A stretch of DNA of 64,000 nt from Mycobacteriales bacterium. GTDB lineage: Bacteria > Actinomycetota > Actinomycetes > Mycobacteriales > SCTD01. The notes beneath the pieces are model-generated. The model had not been told where the DNA came from, ran no database searches, and saw only the letters and a list, made by a program, of their open reading frames with translations. The translations under genes and the position numbers were made by a program. Position 1 is the first letter of the stretch. The number at the start of each line of letters is the position of its first letter. Of this stretch, positions 45,431-54,070 are shown in pieces. The stretch is taken from NCBI GenBank assembly GCA_030697205.1, contig JAUYQP010000010.1, positions 88,015 through 152,014 of the forward strand. The letters are read 5' to 3'.

Positions 45431-46165
45431 GTGATCTCGAGCACCCGACACGATGACGGCGTCGTCGAGGTCGTCGTCGACCACCCCCCGGTCAACGCAC
45501 TGCCGGTGCAGGGGTGGTTCGACCTGGCCGAGGCGGTCGCCGCCGCCGGTCGCGACCTCTCGACCCGAGCCGTGGTGCTGCGCGCCGAGGGCCGCGGCTT
45601 CAACGCCGGCGTCGACATCAAGGAGTTCCAGCGCGACACCGGCAAGACCGCGCTGGTCGGCGCCAACCGCGGCTGCTACGCCGCCTTCGCCGCGGTCTAC
45701 GAGTGCCCGGTGCCCGTCATCACGGCGGTGCAGGGCTTCTGCCTCGGCGGCGGCATCGGGCTGGCCGGCAACAGCGACATCGTCATCGCCTCCGACGACG
45801 CGACCTTCGGGCTGCCCGAGGTCGACCGCGGCGCCCTCGGTGCGGCCACCCACCTGTCGCGCCTCGTGCCCCTCCACAAGGCCCGCGCGATGGTCTACAC
45901 CTCCGCGACCGCGACGGCTGCGGAGCTCCATGCCTTCGGCTCGGTGCTGCACGTCGTGCCCAAGGACGAGCTGCGGGCGAAGGCGCTCGAGGTGGCGTCG
46001 ACGATCGCGGCCAAGGACCCGCGGGTCATCCGGATGGCCAAGGAGTCGCTCGCCGCCATCGACCTGTGGGACGTGCACAAGAGCTACCGCATCGAGCAGA
46101 GCTACACCTTCGAGCTCAACCTGCTCGGTGTCGCCGACGAGGTCCGCTCCGACTTCGGGAAGTGA
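45431..46165 (+). CDS. echA20: Ring-D hydrolase EchA20
   Basis: 244-residue crotonase-fold protein. RGFNAGVDIKEFQRDTGK and GFCLGGGIGLAGNSDIVIA form the oxyanion hole, and the SYRIEQSYTFELNLLGVADEVRSDF tail resembles Rv3550. EchA20 hydrolyses ring D of the indanone CoA intermediate, directly before IpdAB. The GTG start has AGGAG at ideal distance. Overlaps the Ddn-like gene by GTGA. Confidence 0.92.
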   Translation: MISSTRHDDGVVEVVVDHPPVNALPVQGWFDLAEAVAAAGRDLSTRAVVLRAEGRGFNAGVDIKEFQRDTGKTALVGANRGCYAAFAAVYECPVPVITAVQGFCLGGGIGLAGNSDIVIASDDATFGLPEVDRGALGAATHLSRLVPLHKARAMVYTSATATAAELHAFGSVLHVVPKDELRAKALEVASTIAAKDPRVIRMAKESLAAIDLWDVHKSYRIEQSYTFELNLLGVADEVRSDFGK

Positions 46166-46584
46166 CCCTCACCGGGGTCTACGCGCCCAGCAGCGTCGGC
46201 TGGGTGCGCGACGAGGTCGAGCACATCGAGCGCACCGGGGGCTCGGCGCTGCGCGACCGCCCTGTGGTGCTGCTGACGACCGTCGGTGCGCGCACCGGCC
46301 TGCTGCGCAAGACCCCGCTCATGCGGGTGGAGCACGCCGGCTCCTACGCCGCGGTGGCCTCGATGGCCGGCGGCCCGGAGCACCCCGCGTGGTACGCCAA
46401 CGCCCTTGCTCACCCGGCCGTCGACCTGCGCGACGGCGCGGTCGTGCTCTCGCTGACAGCCCGCGAGATCACCGACGACGAGCGCTCCCGCTGGTGGTCG
46501 CGGGCCTGCACCGCCTTCCCCTCCTACGTCGACTACCAGAGCCGGACCCGTCGCCGCATCCCCGTCCTGCTGCTCGAGCCCTGA
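46162..46584 (+). CDS. Ddn-like F420-dependent reductase
   Basis: 140-residue protein of the deazaflavin (F420)-dependent nitroreductase family: LLTTVGARTGLLRKTPLMRV binds the cofactor, followed by GGPEHPAWYANALAHPAVDL. In Mycobacterium tuberculosis the family member Ddn (Rv3547) lies next to the same steroid cluster, which supports a conserved association. The physiological substrate is unknown. GTG start, last gene of the operon. Confidence 0.9.
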   Translation: MTLTGVYAPSSVGWVRDEVEHIERTGGSALRDRPVVLLTTVGARTGLLRKTPLMRVEHAGSYAAVASMAGGPEHPAWYANALAHPAVDLRDGAVVLSLTAREITDDERSRWWSRACTAFPSYVDYQSRTRRRIPVLLLEP

Positions 46585-46657
46585 CAGCAGGGCAGCACCT
46601 CGACGGACCCGCCGCGGCGACCTGCCGCGGGTTCGAGGCGTACCTCGCGTCGACCCC

Positions 46658-46737
46658 GCAAGATCAACAGCACACTCGGTACGGCGGGCACGCTCGAACT
46701 GCCGCTCGGCGACGTGCAGATGTGCTGTTGACCTTGC
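46658..46737. repeat. 80-bp intergenic palindrome
   Basis: Arms GCAAGATCAACAGCACA and TGTGCTGTTGACCTTGC pair over 17 bp with one mismatch around a 46-base loop. The loop contains CACGCTC, the heptamer also present (in one orientation or the other) in the loops of the three 56-bp elements, linking it to that family. It lies between the convergent ends of the Ddn-like gene and a minus-strand membrane-protein gene. Confidence 0.75.
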
Positions 46738-46772
46738 CGCGAACGCCAACGCCCTGAGGTCAGCACGGCTGC

Positions 46773-47207
46773 TCAGTAGTTGGCGGCCGCGTCCCAGATG
46801 GTGATCCCGACGGTCGCGGCGATCGCGAGCACGCCGAGGCCGAGCCCGACGGCCGCTGCCCGCGGGCGGACGCCGTCCGGCCCGCTGCGCAGACCGACGA
46901 CGATCGCGCCGGCCGCCAGCGGGAACGCCAGAGCCGTCCAGAACGCCACCGCTCCCGGGAATACGGCGAGCGCACCGAGGACCACAGCCGTCCTGGGCCC
47001 GCCGCCCGGAACGGCCGCGATGAACACGACAGCGGCGACAACCAGGGAGAGCGTGAGCATCCCGCCCCACTCGCTCAGCTCGAACCCGTCCTGGCTGTAG
47101 CCGGGGACCAGCATCAGGGCGTGGAGGAGCGACGCGCCGACGCCGACCGGCAGGAAGCGCAGCCGGGCCGTCGAGGGGTGGGTGGTCGACGAAGCAGCAG
47201 TGGTCAT
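46773..47207 (-). CDS. Four-helix membrane protein
   Basis: 144-residue protein with an N-terminal hydrophilic leader and four predicted membrane helices (around LLHALMLVPGY, MLTLSLVVAAVVFIAAV, VLGALAVFPGAVAFWTAL, and GLGLGVLAIAATVGITIW). No catalytic or transport motif recognised. The ATG is preceded by GAAGGGG. It lies downstream of, and in the same direction as, the flavin oxidoreductase gene, with a gap of about 90 bases. Confidence 0.65.
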   Translation of the reverse strand: MTTAASSTTHPSTARLRFLPVGVGASLLHALMLVPGYSQDGFELSEWGGMLTLSLVVAAVVFIAAVPGGGPRTAVVLGALAVFPGAVAFWTALAFPLAAGAIVVGLRSGPDGVRPRAAAVGLGLGVLAIAATVGITIWDAAANY

Positions 47208-47296
47208 CTCGGCCCCTTCCTGGGCACGACGGGCACTCTCGCCAGCACGGTCCTGCGGAGGCGGCCGGGCGTCAATGGCCCGCAATGACCATGCTC

Positions 47297-48460
47297 TCAG
47301 CGCAGGACGCAGTGGGTGCCCTCGCGCGAGTAGATGGTCGGGGCGCACAGGTTGCAGTGCGTGCAGCGGCCCTCGGTCACCGCCCCCGACGCCATCCGCG
47401 ACACCAGGTCGGGGTCGCGCAGGAGCGCCCGCGCCAGGGCCACGAACGAGAACCCCTCGTCGACAGCCGCCTGCATGGTGTCGACGCGGTTGACGCCACC
47501 GAGCAGCACGAGCGGCAGCGACAGCGCCTGCAGGAAGACCCGGGCCTCGTCGAGGAAGAACGCCTCCTCGAAGGGGTAGCTCGGCATGATCCGCCGAAGG
47601 AACGGCTTCACCAGCGGGCGCAGCACCGCGGGTTGGGTCGCGGCGAACTCCTCGATCGGCACGTCGCCGCGGAAGAACAGCATCCCGTTGAGCAGCGACG
47701 ACCCGCCGGTGAGCTGGAGAGCGTCGACCGACCCGTCGGCCTCGAGCAGCCGGGCGACCTCGAGCGACTCCGGCACCTGCAGCCCCTGCGGCACCCCGTC
47801 GCGCATGTTGAGCTTGGCGACGACCGCGGCCCGGTCGCCCACGGCGTCGCGCACCGCCGACAGCACCTCGCGCGGGAAGCGCGAGCGCGCCTCGACCGAC
47901 CCGCCGTAGGAGTCGCGGCGCCGGTTGAGGTTGGGCGACAGGAAGCTCGAGAGCAGGTAGTTGTGGCCGAGGTGCACCTCGAGGCAGTCGAAGCCGGCGT
48001 CGACCGCGGCCAGGGCCGCGGACACGAACGACGCCCGCACCGAGGCGAGGTCGGCTGCCGAGGCGCCGCGGACCAGGCCCTTCGCGACCGGCGACAGCCG
48101 CGTCGAGGGGGCGAGCGACCGGACCCCGTTGGAGACCTGGTCCGCCACGAGCCCGGCGTGGCCGAGCTGGGCCGAGGCCGCGGCCCCCTCGGCGTGGACC
48201 GCGTCGGTGAGGACCCGCAGGGACGGGACGGTGTCACGGTCGAGCACGAGGCAGTTGCGAAAGACCCGACCGGCCGGCGACACCGCGCAGTAGGCGACCG
48301 TGGTCAGGCCGACCCCGCCGGCCGCGACCTCGCGGTGGAACTCCACGAGCTCCGGTCCCACCACTCCCCGACGGGTCCGGCCCTCGAAGGTCGCCGCCTT
48401 CACGACCCGGTTGCGCAGGGTCAGCGGGCCGAGCCGCGCGGGCTCGAAGACCGACGTCAC
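47297..48460 (-). CDS. Old-yellow-enzyme family oxidoreductase
   Basis: 387-residue NADH:flavin oxidoreductase/OYE barrel. The N-terminal FEPARLGPLTLRNRVVKAAT, SAQLGHAG, the DCLEVHLGHNYLLSSFLSP segment and RDSYGGSVEARSRF are family signatures. The C-terminus has CTHCNLCAP, a short Cys cluster rather than the full iron-sulfur site of the large OYE reductases. Coupled to fadD3 by GTGA, so it is in the KstR2-controlled transcript; an enone reduction in steroid catabolism is plausible. Confidence 0.88.
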   Translation of the reverse strand: MTSVFEPARLGPLTLRNRVVKAATFEGRTRRGVVGPELVEFHREVAAGGVGLTTVAYCAVSPAGRVFRNCLVLDRDTVPSLRVLTDAVHAEGAAASAQLGHAGLVADQVSNGVRSLAPSTRLSPVAKGLVRGASAADLASVRASFVSAALAAVDAGFDCLEVHLGHNYLLSSFLSPNLNRRRDSYGGSVEARSRFPREVLSAVRDAVGDRAAVVAKLNMRDGVPQGLQVPESLEVARLLEADGSVDALQLTGGSSLLNGMLFFRGDVPIEEFAATQPAVLRPLVKPFLRRIMPSYPFEEAFFLDEARVFLQALSLPLVLLGGVNRVDTMQAAVDEGFSFVALARALLRDPDLVSRMASGAVTEGRCTHCNLCAPTIYSREGTHCVLR

Positions 48461-49965
48461 ATCGCCCGCAAGACGTTCTTGGTGACCTTGCCGCCGGCGT
48501 TGCGCGGCAGCGAGTCCACGACCTCGACGGTGCGCGGCACCTTGTAGTTGGCCAGCCGCTCGCGCGACCAGGCGAGCAGCTCCGCAGGGTCCAGCGGCAC
48601 ACCGGCCCGGGGTACGACGAAGGCCTTCCCCACCTCACCGAGGCGGTCGTCGGGCACGCCGATGACGGCGACGTCGGCGACGGCCTCGTGGCGCAGCAGG
48701 ACCTGCTCGACCTCGGCGGGGTAGGCGTTGAAGCCGCCGACGACGTACATGTCCTTGATGCGGTCGGTGATCCGTAGGTTGCCCGCGTCGTCCATCACGC
48801 CGACGTCGCCGGTGCGCAGCCAGCCATCGCCGTCCACGGCCTCGGCCGTCGCGGCGTCGTCGTCCCAGTAGCCGCTCATCACCGCGTAGGACCGGATGAG
48901 CACCTCCCCCGGCTCCCCGGGAGCGAGCGGCTCGCCTGTCTCGCCGACCACGCGCACCTCGACGCCGTCCACCGCCCGACCGGAGGTCGTGGCGACCAGC
49001 TCGTCGGAGTCACCGACCCGGCACCCTGTCGCGAAGCCGCCGCACTCGGTGAGCCCGTAGGCGGTGATGACGGTCTCGAAGCCGAGGTCGCTGCGCATCC
49101 GCTCCACGAGCACCTGCGGGACGACAGCCGCTCCCGTGACCGCGAGCCGCAACGACGACAGCGAGCCACCGCGAGGGTGCTCGAGCAGCGAGGAGAACAG
49201 CGTCGGCGGCCCGGGCACGACCGACACCTGCTCGGTATCGATGACCCGCACGGCCTCGTCGACGTCGAAGACGGGCAGCGGCAGGCAGGTGGCCGTCTTC
49301 AGCAGGCAGGCCAGCAGACCGGCCTTGTAGCCGAAGGTGTGGAAGAACGGCGCGACGACGAGCATCCGCTCGCCCTCGACGAGCCCGACGGTGTCGGCCC
49401 AGGTCTGGAACAGCCGCACCGACGCACCGTGCCGGGCGACGACGCCCTTGGGACGGCCGGTCGTGCCGGACGTGAAGACGATGTCGCAGGGGTCGTCGTC
49501 GGTGACGTCCGCCGCCAGTGCATCGACGTCGAGGTCAGCCGACCCCCCGGCGAGGAAGGCGTCCCACTCCGACATGCGGACCACCGGGACGTCGAGTCCG
49601 AGCGCCTCGACCGGGTCGGCGCCAAGGAGCCCCGACAGGAACCTGTCGTCGACGACCAGCAGGGACACACCGACGCGCGAGAGGCAGTACGCCGCCTCCT
49701 CGCCCTTGAAGCGGGTGTTCACCGGCACGAGGGCCGCACCGAGCGACACCGACCCGAGAGCCGCAACGGCCCACCGGTGGCTGTTGGGCGCCCACAGCCC
49801 GACCCGGTCACCGCGCCGGACGCCCGCGGCATGCAGCGCCCGCGCTCCCCGTCGTACCTCGTCCTGGAGCTCGGCGAAGGTCCAGCGCACCTCGTCGGTC
49901 ACCAGCGCCGTGCGGTCCGGTGCGCGCTCGGCGGCAGTGGCGAGCGCCGCGGGGATGGTGGTCAA
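48457..49965 (-). CDS. fadD3: HIP-CoA synthetase FadD3
   Basis: 502-residue AMP-forming acyl-CoA ligase, the length of FadD3. The P-loop IVFTSGTTGRPKGV, the AYGLTECGG motif, GYWDDDAATAEA and the catalytic Lys region PRNAGGKVTKNVL are present. FadD3 activates HIP (the C/D-ring propionate) as the first step of the pathway encoded around it. Start is TTG, supported by a strong GGAGG 7 bases upstream; the open frame upstream has no such signal. Divergent from kstR2 with a KstR2 box between. Confidence 0.93.
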   Translation of the reverse strand: MTTIPAALATAAERAPDRTALVTDEVRWTFAELQDEVRRGARALHAAGVRRGDRVGLWAPNSHRWAVAALGSVSLGAALVPVNTRFKGEEAAYCLSRVGVSLLVVDDRFLSGLLGADPVEALGLDVPVVRMSEWDAFLAGGSADLDVDALAADVTDDDPCDIVFTSGTTGRPKGVVARHGASVRLFQTWADTVGLVEGERMLVVAPFFHTFGYKAGLLACLLKTATCLPLPVFDVDEAVRVIDTEQVSVVPGPPTLFSSLLEHPRGGSLSSLRLAVTGAAVVPQVLVERMRSDLGFETVITAYGLTECGGFATGCRVGDSDELVATTSGRAVDGVEVRVVGETGEPLAPGEPGEVLIRSYAVMSGYWDDDAATAEAVDGDGWLRTGDVGVMDDAGNLRITDRIKDMYVVGGFNAYPAEVEQVLLRHEAVADVAVIGVPDDRLGEVGKAFVVPRAGVPLDPAELLAWSRERLANYKVPRTVEVVDSLPRNAGGKVTKNVLRAM

Positions 49966-49984
49966 GAAAGGGCCTCCGAGTTGT

Positions 49985-49998
49985 AGCAAGCGCTTGGT
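49985..49998. promoter_or_regulatory. KstR2 box, fadD3/kstR2 divergent promoter
   Basis: AGCAAGCGCTTGGT is a perfect match to the KstR2 consensus, in the 84-base gap between fadD3 and kstR2. This implies repression of fadD3 and its partner gene, and negative autoregulation of kstR2. Confidence 0.93.
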
Positions 49999-50049
49999 CG
50001 GGAGGGTAGGGTCGGCCCGTCCGAGCGTCAACGAAGCGAGGAGATCCGC

Positions 50050-50655
50050 GTGGCCGCCCCCGTCGACCGGCGCGACGTGATCCTGCAGCGCGCCGCGGAC
50101 CTCTTCGCCCGCCAAGGCGTCGCCGCCACGACCGTGCGCGAGATCGCCGACGCCGTCGGGATCCTCTCCGGCTCGCTCTACCACCACTTCGCGAGCAAGG
50201 ACGACATCGTCGACGCGATCGTCGGCACCTTCATGACCGATCTGGTGGAGCGCTACGACGCGGTGCTGGCGCTGTCCGACGACCCCGCGGAGCGGCTGCG
50301 CGGGCTCGTCGTCGCGAGCCTCGAGACCGTCGCCGGGCACCCGCACGCCACCGAGATCTACCAGAAGGACGCCCGCTACCTCGCGAGCACCAGCGAGGGC
50401 AAGGCGCCGGTCATGGACAACGCGCGGCTCATCCGCAAAGCCTGGATCGGCGTGCTCGAGCAGGGCGTCGAGGCGGGGCTGTTCCGCAACGACGTGCCGG
50501 TCGGCGTCGTCTACCCGCTGCTGCGCGACGGCCTGTGGCTGACGGCCCGGTGGTTCAAGCCGAGCCGCGACTACGGCTACGACGAGCTCGCCCGCGACTA
50601 CCTCAAGGTCTTCCTCGAGGGCATCGCGAGCGGCGTCCCGGCGGTCCGCGGCTGA
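50050..50655 (+). CDS. kstR2: TetR-family repressor KstR2
   Basis: 201-residue TetR protein with the KstR2 features: AADLFARQGVAATTVREIADAVG, the helix-turn-helix end GILSGSLYHHFASKDDIVDA, and the C-terminal domain IYQKDARYLAS, matching Rv3557c. KstR2 is released by HIP-CoA, so it couples pathway expression to FadD3 activity. GTG start with GAGGAG six bases upstream; co-transcribed with fadE31 (TGATG junction). Confidence 0.95.
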   Translation: MAAPVDRRDVILQRAADLFARQGVAATTVREIADAVGILSGSLYHHFASKDDIVDAIVGTFMTDLVERYDAVLALSDDPAERLRGLVVASLETVAGHPHATEIYQKDARYLASTSEGKAPVMDNARLIRKAWIGVLEQGVEAGLFRNDVPVGVVYPLLRDGLWLTARWFKPSRDYGYDELARDYLKVFLEGIASGVPAVRG

Positions 50656-51779
50656 TGGAGCTAGAGGAGACCGATCAGGAGCAGGCCTTCCGCGCCGAGG
50701 CGAGGGCCTGGCTGCGCGCGCACGTCCCTCACGGGCTGCCGAGTGGCGACACCCGCGAGGGCTTCGCGCTCCACCTCGACTGGGAGAAGCAGCTCTACGA
50801 CGCCCGCTGGGCCGTCGTCTCCTGGCCCGATCAGTACGGCGGTCGCGGCGCGAGCGCGTGGGAGTGGCTCGCCTTCGAGGAGGAGTACTACGCCGCGGGC
50901 GGTCCGCAGCGCGTCACCCAGAACGGCATCTTCCTGCTCGCCCCGACGCTGTTCGGCTTCGGCACCCAGGAGCAGCAGGACACCCTGCTCCCGCGGATGG
51001 CGGCTGCTCAGGACCTGTGGTGCCAGGGCTGGTCGGAGCCCGGTGCCGGCTCCGACCTCGCGAGCCTGACCAGCCGCGCCGACCGGGTCGACGGCGGGTG
51101 GGTCCTGTCCGGCCAGAAGACCTGGACCACCCGCGGGGCCTTCTGCACGCACCTTTTCGGGCTGTTCCGCACCGACCCCGAGTCGTCGCGGCACCACGGC
51201 CTCACCTACTTCCTGGTGCCGCTCGACGCCCCCGGCGTGACGGTCCGCGGCTTCGCCCGGCTCGACGGTGACGAGGGCTTCGCCGAGGTCTTCTTCGACG
51301 ACGTGACGGTGCCCGACAGCGCCGTGCTCGGTGGCGTCGGTGCGGGCTGGTCGGTCGCGATGGCCACGACCGGCTCCGAACGCGGGCTCACCCTGCGCTC
51401 CCCCGGGCGCTACACCGCGGCCGCCGACCGGCTCGTCGAGCTCGCCCGCGACCACGCGGTCGACGACGGCCAGCGCGATGCGGTCGTGCGCGCCTGGGTC
51501 GACGCCGAGGCCTACCGCCTCTACACCCTGCAGGCCGTCAGCAACGAGCAGGCCGGCCGGTCGCGGGTCGGCGAGTCCAGCATCGCCAAGCTCGCCTGGT
51601 CCGAGCTCGACGTGCGACTGCACGAGACCGCGCTCGACCTGCTCGGCCCCGGCGCGGAGCTCGAGGGCCCGTGGAGCAAGGGCTTCCAGTTCTCCCTCGC
51701 CGGACCCATCTACGCCGGCACCAACGAGGTCCAGCGCAACATCGTCGCCGAGCGCCTGCTCGGCCTGCCCCGGAAGTAG
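50655..51779 (+). CDS. fadE31: Acyl-CoA dehydrogenase, FadE31-like
   Basis: 374-residue acyl-CoA dehydrogenase with LWCQGWSEPGAGSDLASL, GQKTWTTRGAFCTHLFGLFRTDPES and the end FSLAGPIYAGTNEVQRNIVAERLLGLPR, closest to Rv3562 (FadE31). It is followed at once by a small-type dehydrogenase, the FadE31/FadE32 arrangement, so the two probably form a mixed complex that oxidises a late HIP intermediate. The ATG overlaps the kstR2 stop. Confidence 0.88.
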   Translation: MELEETDQEQAFRAEARAWLRAHVPHGLPSGDTREGFALHLDWEKQLYDARWAVVSWPDQYGGRGASAWEWLAFEEEYYAAGGPQRVTQNGIFLLAPTLFGFGTQEQQDTLLPRMAAAQDLWCQGWSEPGAGSDLASLTSRADRVDGGWVLSGQKTWTTRGAFCTHLFGLFRTDPESSRHHGLTYFLVPLDAPGVTVRGFARLDGDEGFAEVFFDDVTVPDSAVLGGVGAGWSVAMATTGSERGLTLRSPGRYTAAADRLVELARDHAVDDGQRDAVVRAWVDAEAYRLYTLQAVSNEQAGRSRVGESSIAKLAWSELDVRLHETALDLLGPGAELEGPWSKGFQFSLAGPIYAGTNEVQRNIVAERLLGLPRK

Positions 51780-51786
51780 CGGACCG

Positions 51787-52764
51787 ATGCACTTCGGCCT
51801 CACCGACGAGGCCCTCGCCCTGCGCGAGGGCGTGCGCGACGTGCTCGCCAAGGCCTGCACGCCCGACGTCGTGCGGGCCTCCTGGACCGACGACACCGTG
51901 ACGTCGCGGTTGTGGTCGCAGCTGGGCGAGCTCGGCCTGCTCGGCCTGCTCGTCCCCGAGGGCGACGGCGGCCTGGGACTCACCGAGCTCGTCGCGGTCG
52001 CCGCGCTCGAGGAGGCCGGCTGGGCCGGCGTGCCCGGCCCGCTGGTCGAGACCGTCGCGTTCGCTCCGCTGCTCGTCGGCACAGCAGCCCTCGACGACGT
52101 CCTCGCAGGCAGGGCGCGTACGACGGTCCAGCGCTCCGACGGGCCGGTGCCCGGAGCCGCGGTGGCCGAGCTCGTGGTGCAGGTGCACGGTGGCGTCGAC
52201 GGCGTCCGGTTGCTGCACCGCGGGGACGCCGTGGTCACGCCGGTCGAGACCGTCGACGCGAGCAGGCAGGCGGCGCTGGTCAGCGGCGTCGGCGAGCCGC
52301 TCACCGGTGACGCACTGCTCGCGCTGCTGCGCGGCACCCTCGGCACGGCCGCGTTCCTGCTCGGGCTGGCCCGTCGGCAGCTCGACCTCACCGTCGCCTA
52401 CGTCAGCGACCGCAGGCAGTTCGGCGTTCCGGTCGGGTCGTTCCAGGCCGTGAAGCACCCGCTGGCCGACGCGGCCGTCGGCACCGAGCTGGCCTGGCCG
52501 ACGGTCCTGCGCGCGGCCCACTCGCTGGCCACCGACGACGCCGATGCCGCGGTCCACGTCAGCGCTGCCAAGGCGCTCGCGAGCGACGCGGCGTACTCCG
52601 TGTCCCGAGCCTGTCTCCAGGCTCACGGGGCGATGGCCTACACCGTGGAGTACGACCTGCACCTGTTCGCCAAGCGCACCTGGGCGCTCGCGCGCGACTG
52701 GGGCAGCAGCACCGAGCACCGGGCGGTCATCGCCGACCACCTGCGACTGGAGGAGCACCGATGA
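51787..52764 (+). CDS. fadE32: Acyl-CoA dehydrogenase, FadE32-like
   Basis: 325-residue dehydrogenase of the short type. MHFGLTDEALALREGVRDVL at the start, FLLGLARRQLDLTVAYVSDRRQFGVPVGSFQAVKH and the ending AHGAMAYTVEYDLHLFAKRTWALARDWG are typical of the FadE32/33 subfamily. It is 7 bases after FadE31 and ATGA-coupled to a crotonase. The choice between FadE32 and FadE33 is not certain. Confidence 0.85.
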   Translation: MHFGLTDEALALREGVRDVLAKACTPDVVRASWTDDTVTSRLWSQLGELGLLGLLVPEGDGGLGLTELVAVAALEEAGWAGVPGPLVETVAFAPLLVGTAALDDVLAGRARTTVQRSDGPVPGAAVAELVVQVHGGVDGVRLLHRGDAVVTPVETVDASRQAALVSGVGEPLTGDALLALLRGTLGTAAFLLGLARRQLDLTVAYVSDRRQFGVPVGSFQAVKHPLADAAVGTELAWPTVLRAAHSLATDDADAAVHVSAAKALASDAAYSVSRACLQAHGAMAYTVEYDLHLFAKRTWALARDWGSSTEHRAVIADHLRLEEHR

Positions 52765-53603
52765 GCGAGGACGAGCCGGTCCGCTACGAGAAGCGGGGGG
52801 CGGTGGCCATCGTGACGATGGACCGCCCCGACTACCGCAACGCGCAGAACTCCAAGATGACCTACGCGCTCGACGCCGCGTTCTACCGCGCCGTCGACGA
52901 CGACGAGGTGAAGGTCATCGTGCTCGCCGGGGAGGGCAAGCACTTCAGCGCCGGCCACGACATCGGCACGCCCGGTCGCGACATCACGCAGTCCTTCGAG
53001 CGCAAGGCCACCCTGTGGTGGGACCACACCAACAAGGAGGGCGGGGCGTCGCGCTACGCCCGCGAGTCCGAGGTCTACGTCGGGATGTGCCGGCGCTGGC
53101 GTGACATCCCTAAGCCCACGATCGCCATGGTGCAGGGCGCCTGCATTGCCGGCGGCCTGATGCTCGCCTGGTCGATGGACCTCGTCGTCGCGAGTGACGA
53201 CGCGTTCTTCTCCGACCCCGTCGTGCGGATGGGGATCCCGGGAGTGGAGTACTTCGCGCACCCCTTCCAGATGGCGCCGCGCTTCGCCAAGGAGTTCCTC
53301 TTCCTCGGCGAGCGGGTCGGCGCTGATCGCGCCCGCGAGCTCGGAATGGTCAACCGCGTCGTGCCGCGGGAGTCGCTCGAGGCCGAGGTCATGGCGATGG
53401 CGGAGAAGATCGCGGAACTGCCGGCCTTCGGCCTCGCGCTGACGAAGAAGGCCGTCAACCAGTGCGAGGACCAGCAGGGCCTGCGTGACGGGATGGACTC
53501 GGTCTTCGGGCTGCACCACCTGGCCCACGCCCACAACGCGGAGGTCGGCGTCGACTCCCTCGCCGGGCAGGACGCCCGCTCGATGCGCGACGGTGCCACG
53601 TGA
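52761..53603 (+). CDS. Enoyl-CoA hydratase family protein
   Basis: 280-residue crotonase. VAIVTMDRPDYRNAQNSKM, the first oxyanion segment HFSAGHDIG near residue 60, and GACIAGGLMLAWSMDLVVASDDAFF near residue 130 are clear. An unusual insertion with WWDHTNKEGGASRYARESEVY lies between the two. A hydratase step in HIP side-chain beta-oxidation is likely. Coupled by ATGA to the dehydrogenase and by GTGA to the NTF2-like gene. Confidence 0.88.
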   Translation: MSEDEPVRYEKRGAVAIVTMDRPDYRNAQNSKMTYALDAAFYRAVDDDEVKVIVLAGEGKHFSAGHDIGTPGRDITQSFERKATLWWDHTNKEGGASRYARESEVYVGMCRRWRDIPKPTIAMVQGACIAGGLMLAWSMDLVVASDDAFFSDPVVRMGIPGVEYFAHPFQMAPRFAKEFLFLGERVGADRARELGMVNRVVPRESLEAEVMAMAEKIAELPAFGLALTKKAVNQCEDQQGLRDGMDSVFGLHHLAHAHNAEVGVDSLAGQDARSMRDGAT

Positions 53604-54070
53604 GCCCCGACGTCGAGGAGATCACGCGGCTGAAGTACCGCTACGGCCGCTACCTGGACACCAAGGACTTCACGGCCATGACCGACCTCATGACCGATGA
53701 TGTGACGGTGGCCTACGGCGGCGGGGCCGTGGTGCTCACCGGCCGCGACGCCGTGCGGGAGTGGCTCACGAAGAGCATGTCGTCGCCGTCGATGCTGTCC
53801 TCGCACGTCTTCAGCCACCCCGACATCGAGGTCGACGGCGACACCGCCCGCGGGTCCTGGGCGCTGCAGGACATCGTCATCCTCGACGACCTGGCCCTCG
53901 TGATCCGCGGCGCGTCGTACTACGACGACCGCTACGTCAAGGTCGACGGGCGCTGGCTCATCCAGCACACCGGCTACAAGCGGCTCTACGAGGAGATCGG
54001 TCCGCGCGGCGAGGGCACCCGCACGACGGCCTCGTGGCACGGGACCGACGGGAAGAGCTCGCTTGTCTGA
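53600..54070 (+). CDS. NTF2/SnoaL-like protein
   Basis: 156-residue cone-fold protein of the SnoaL/NTF2 type: TRLKYRYGRYLDTKDFTAMTDLM at the start, HVFSHPDIEVDGDTARGSW and RGASYYDDRYVKVDGRWLIQHTGYKRLY in the second half. The superfamily includes ketosteroid isomerase, but the catalytic residues are not assignable here. Placement between two crotonase genes of the KstR2 operon suggests a ring or dehydration step. GTG start, GTGA overlap. Confidence 0.85.
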   Translation: MSPDVEEITRLKYRYGRYLDTKDFTAMTDLMTDDVTVAYGGGAVVLTGRDAVREWLTKSMSSPSMLSSHVFSHPDIEVDGDTARGSWALQDIVILDDLALVIRGASYYDDRYVKVDGRWLIQHTGYKRLYEEIGPRGEGTRTTASWHGTDGKSSLV

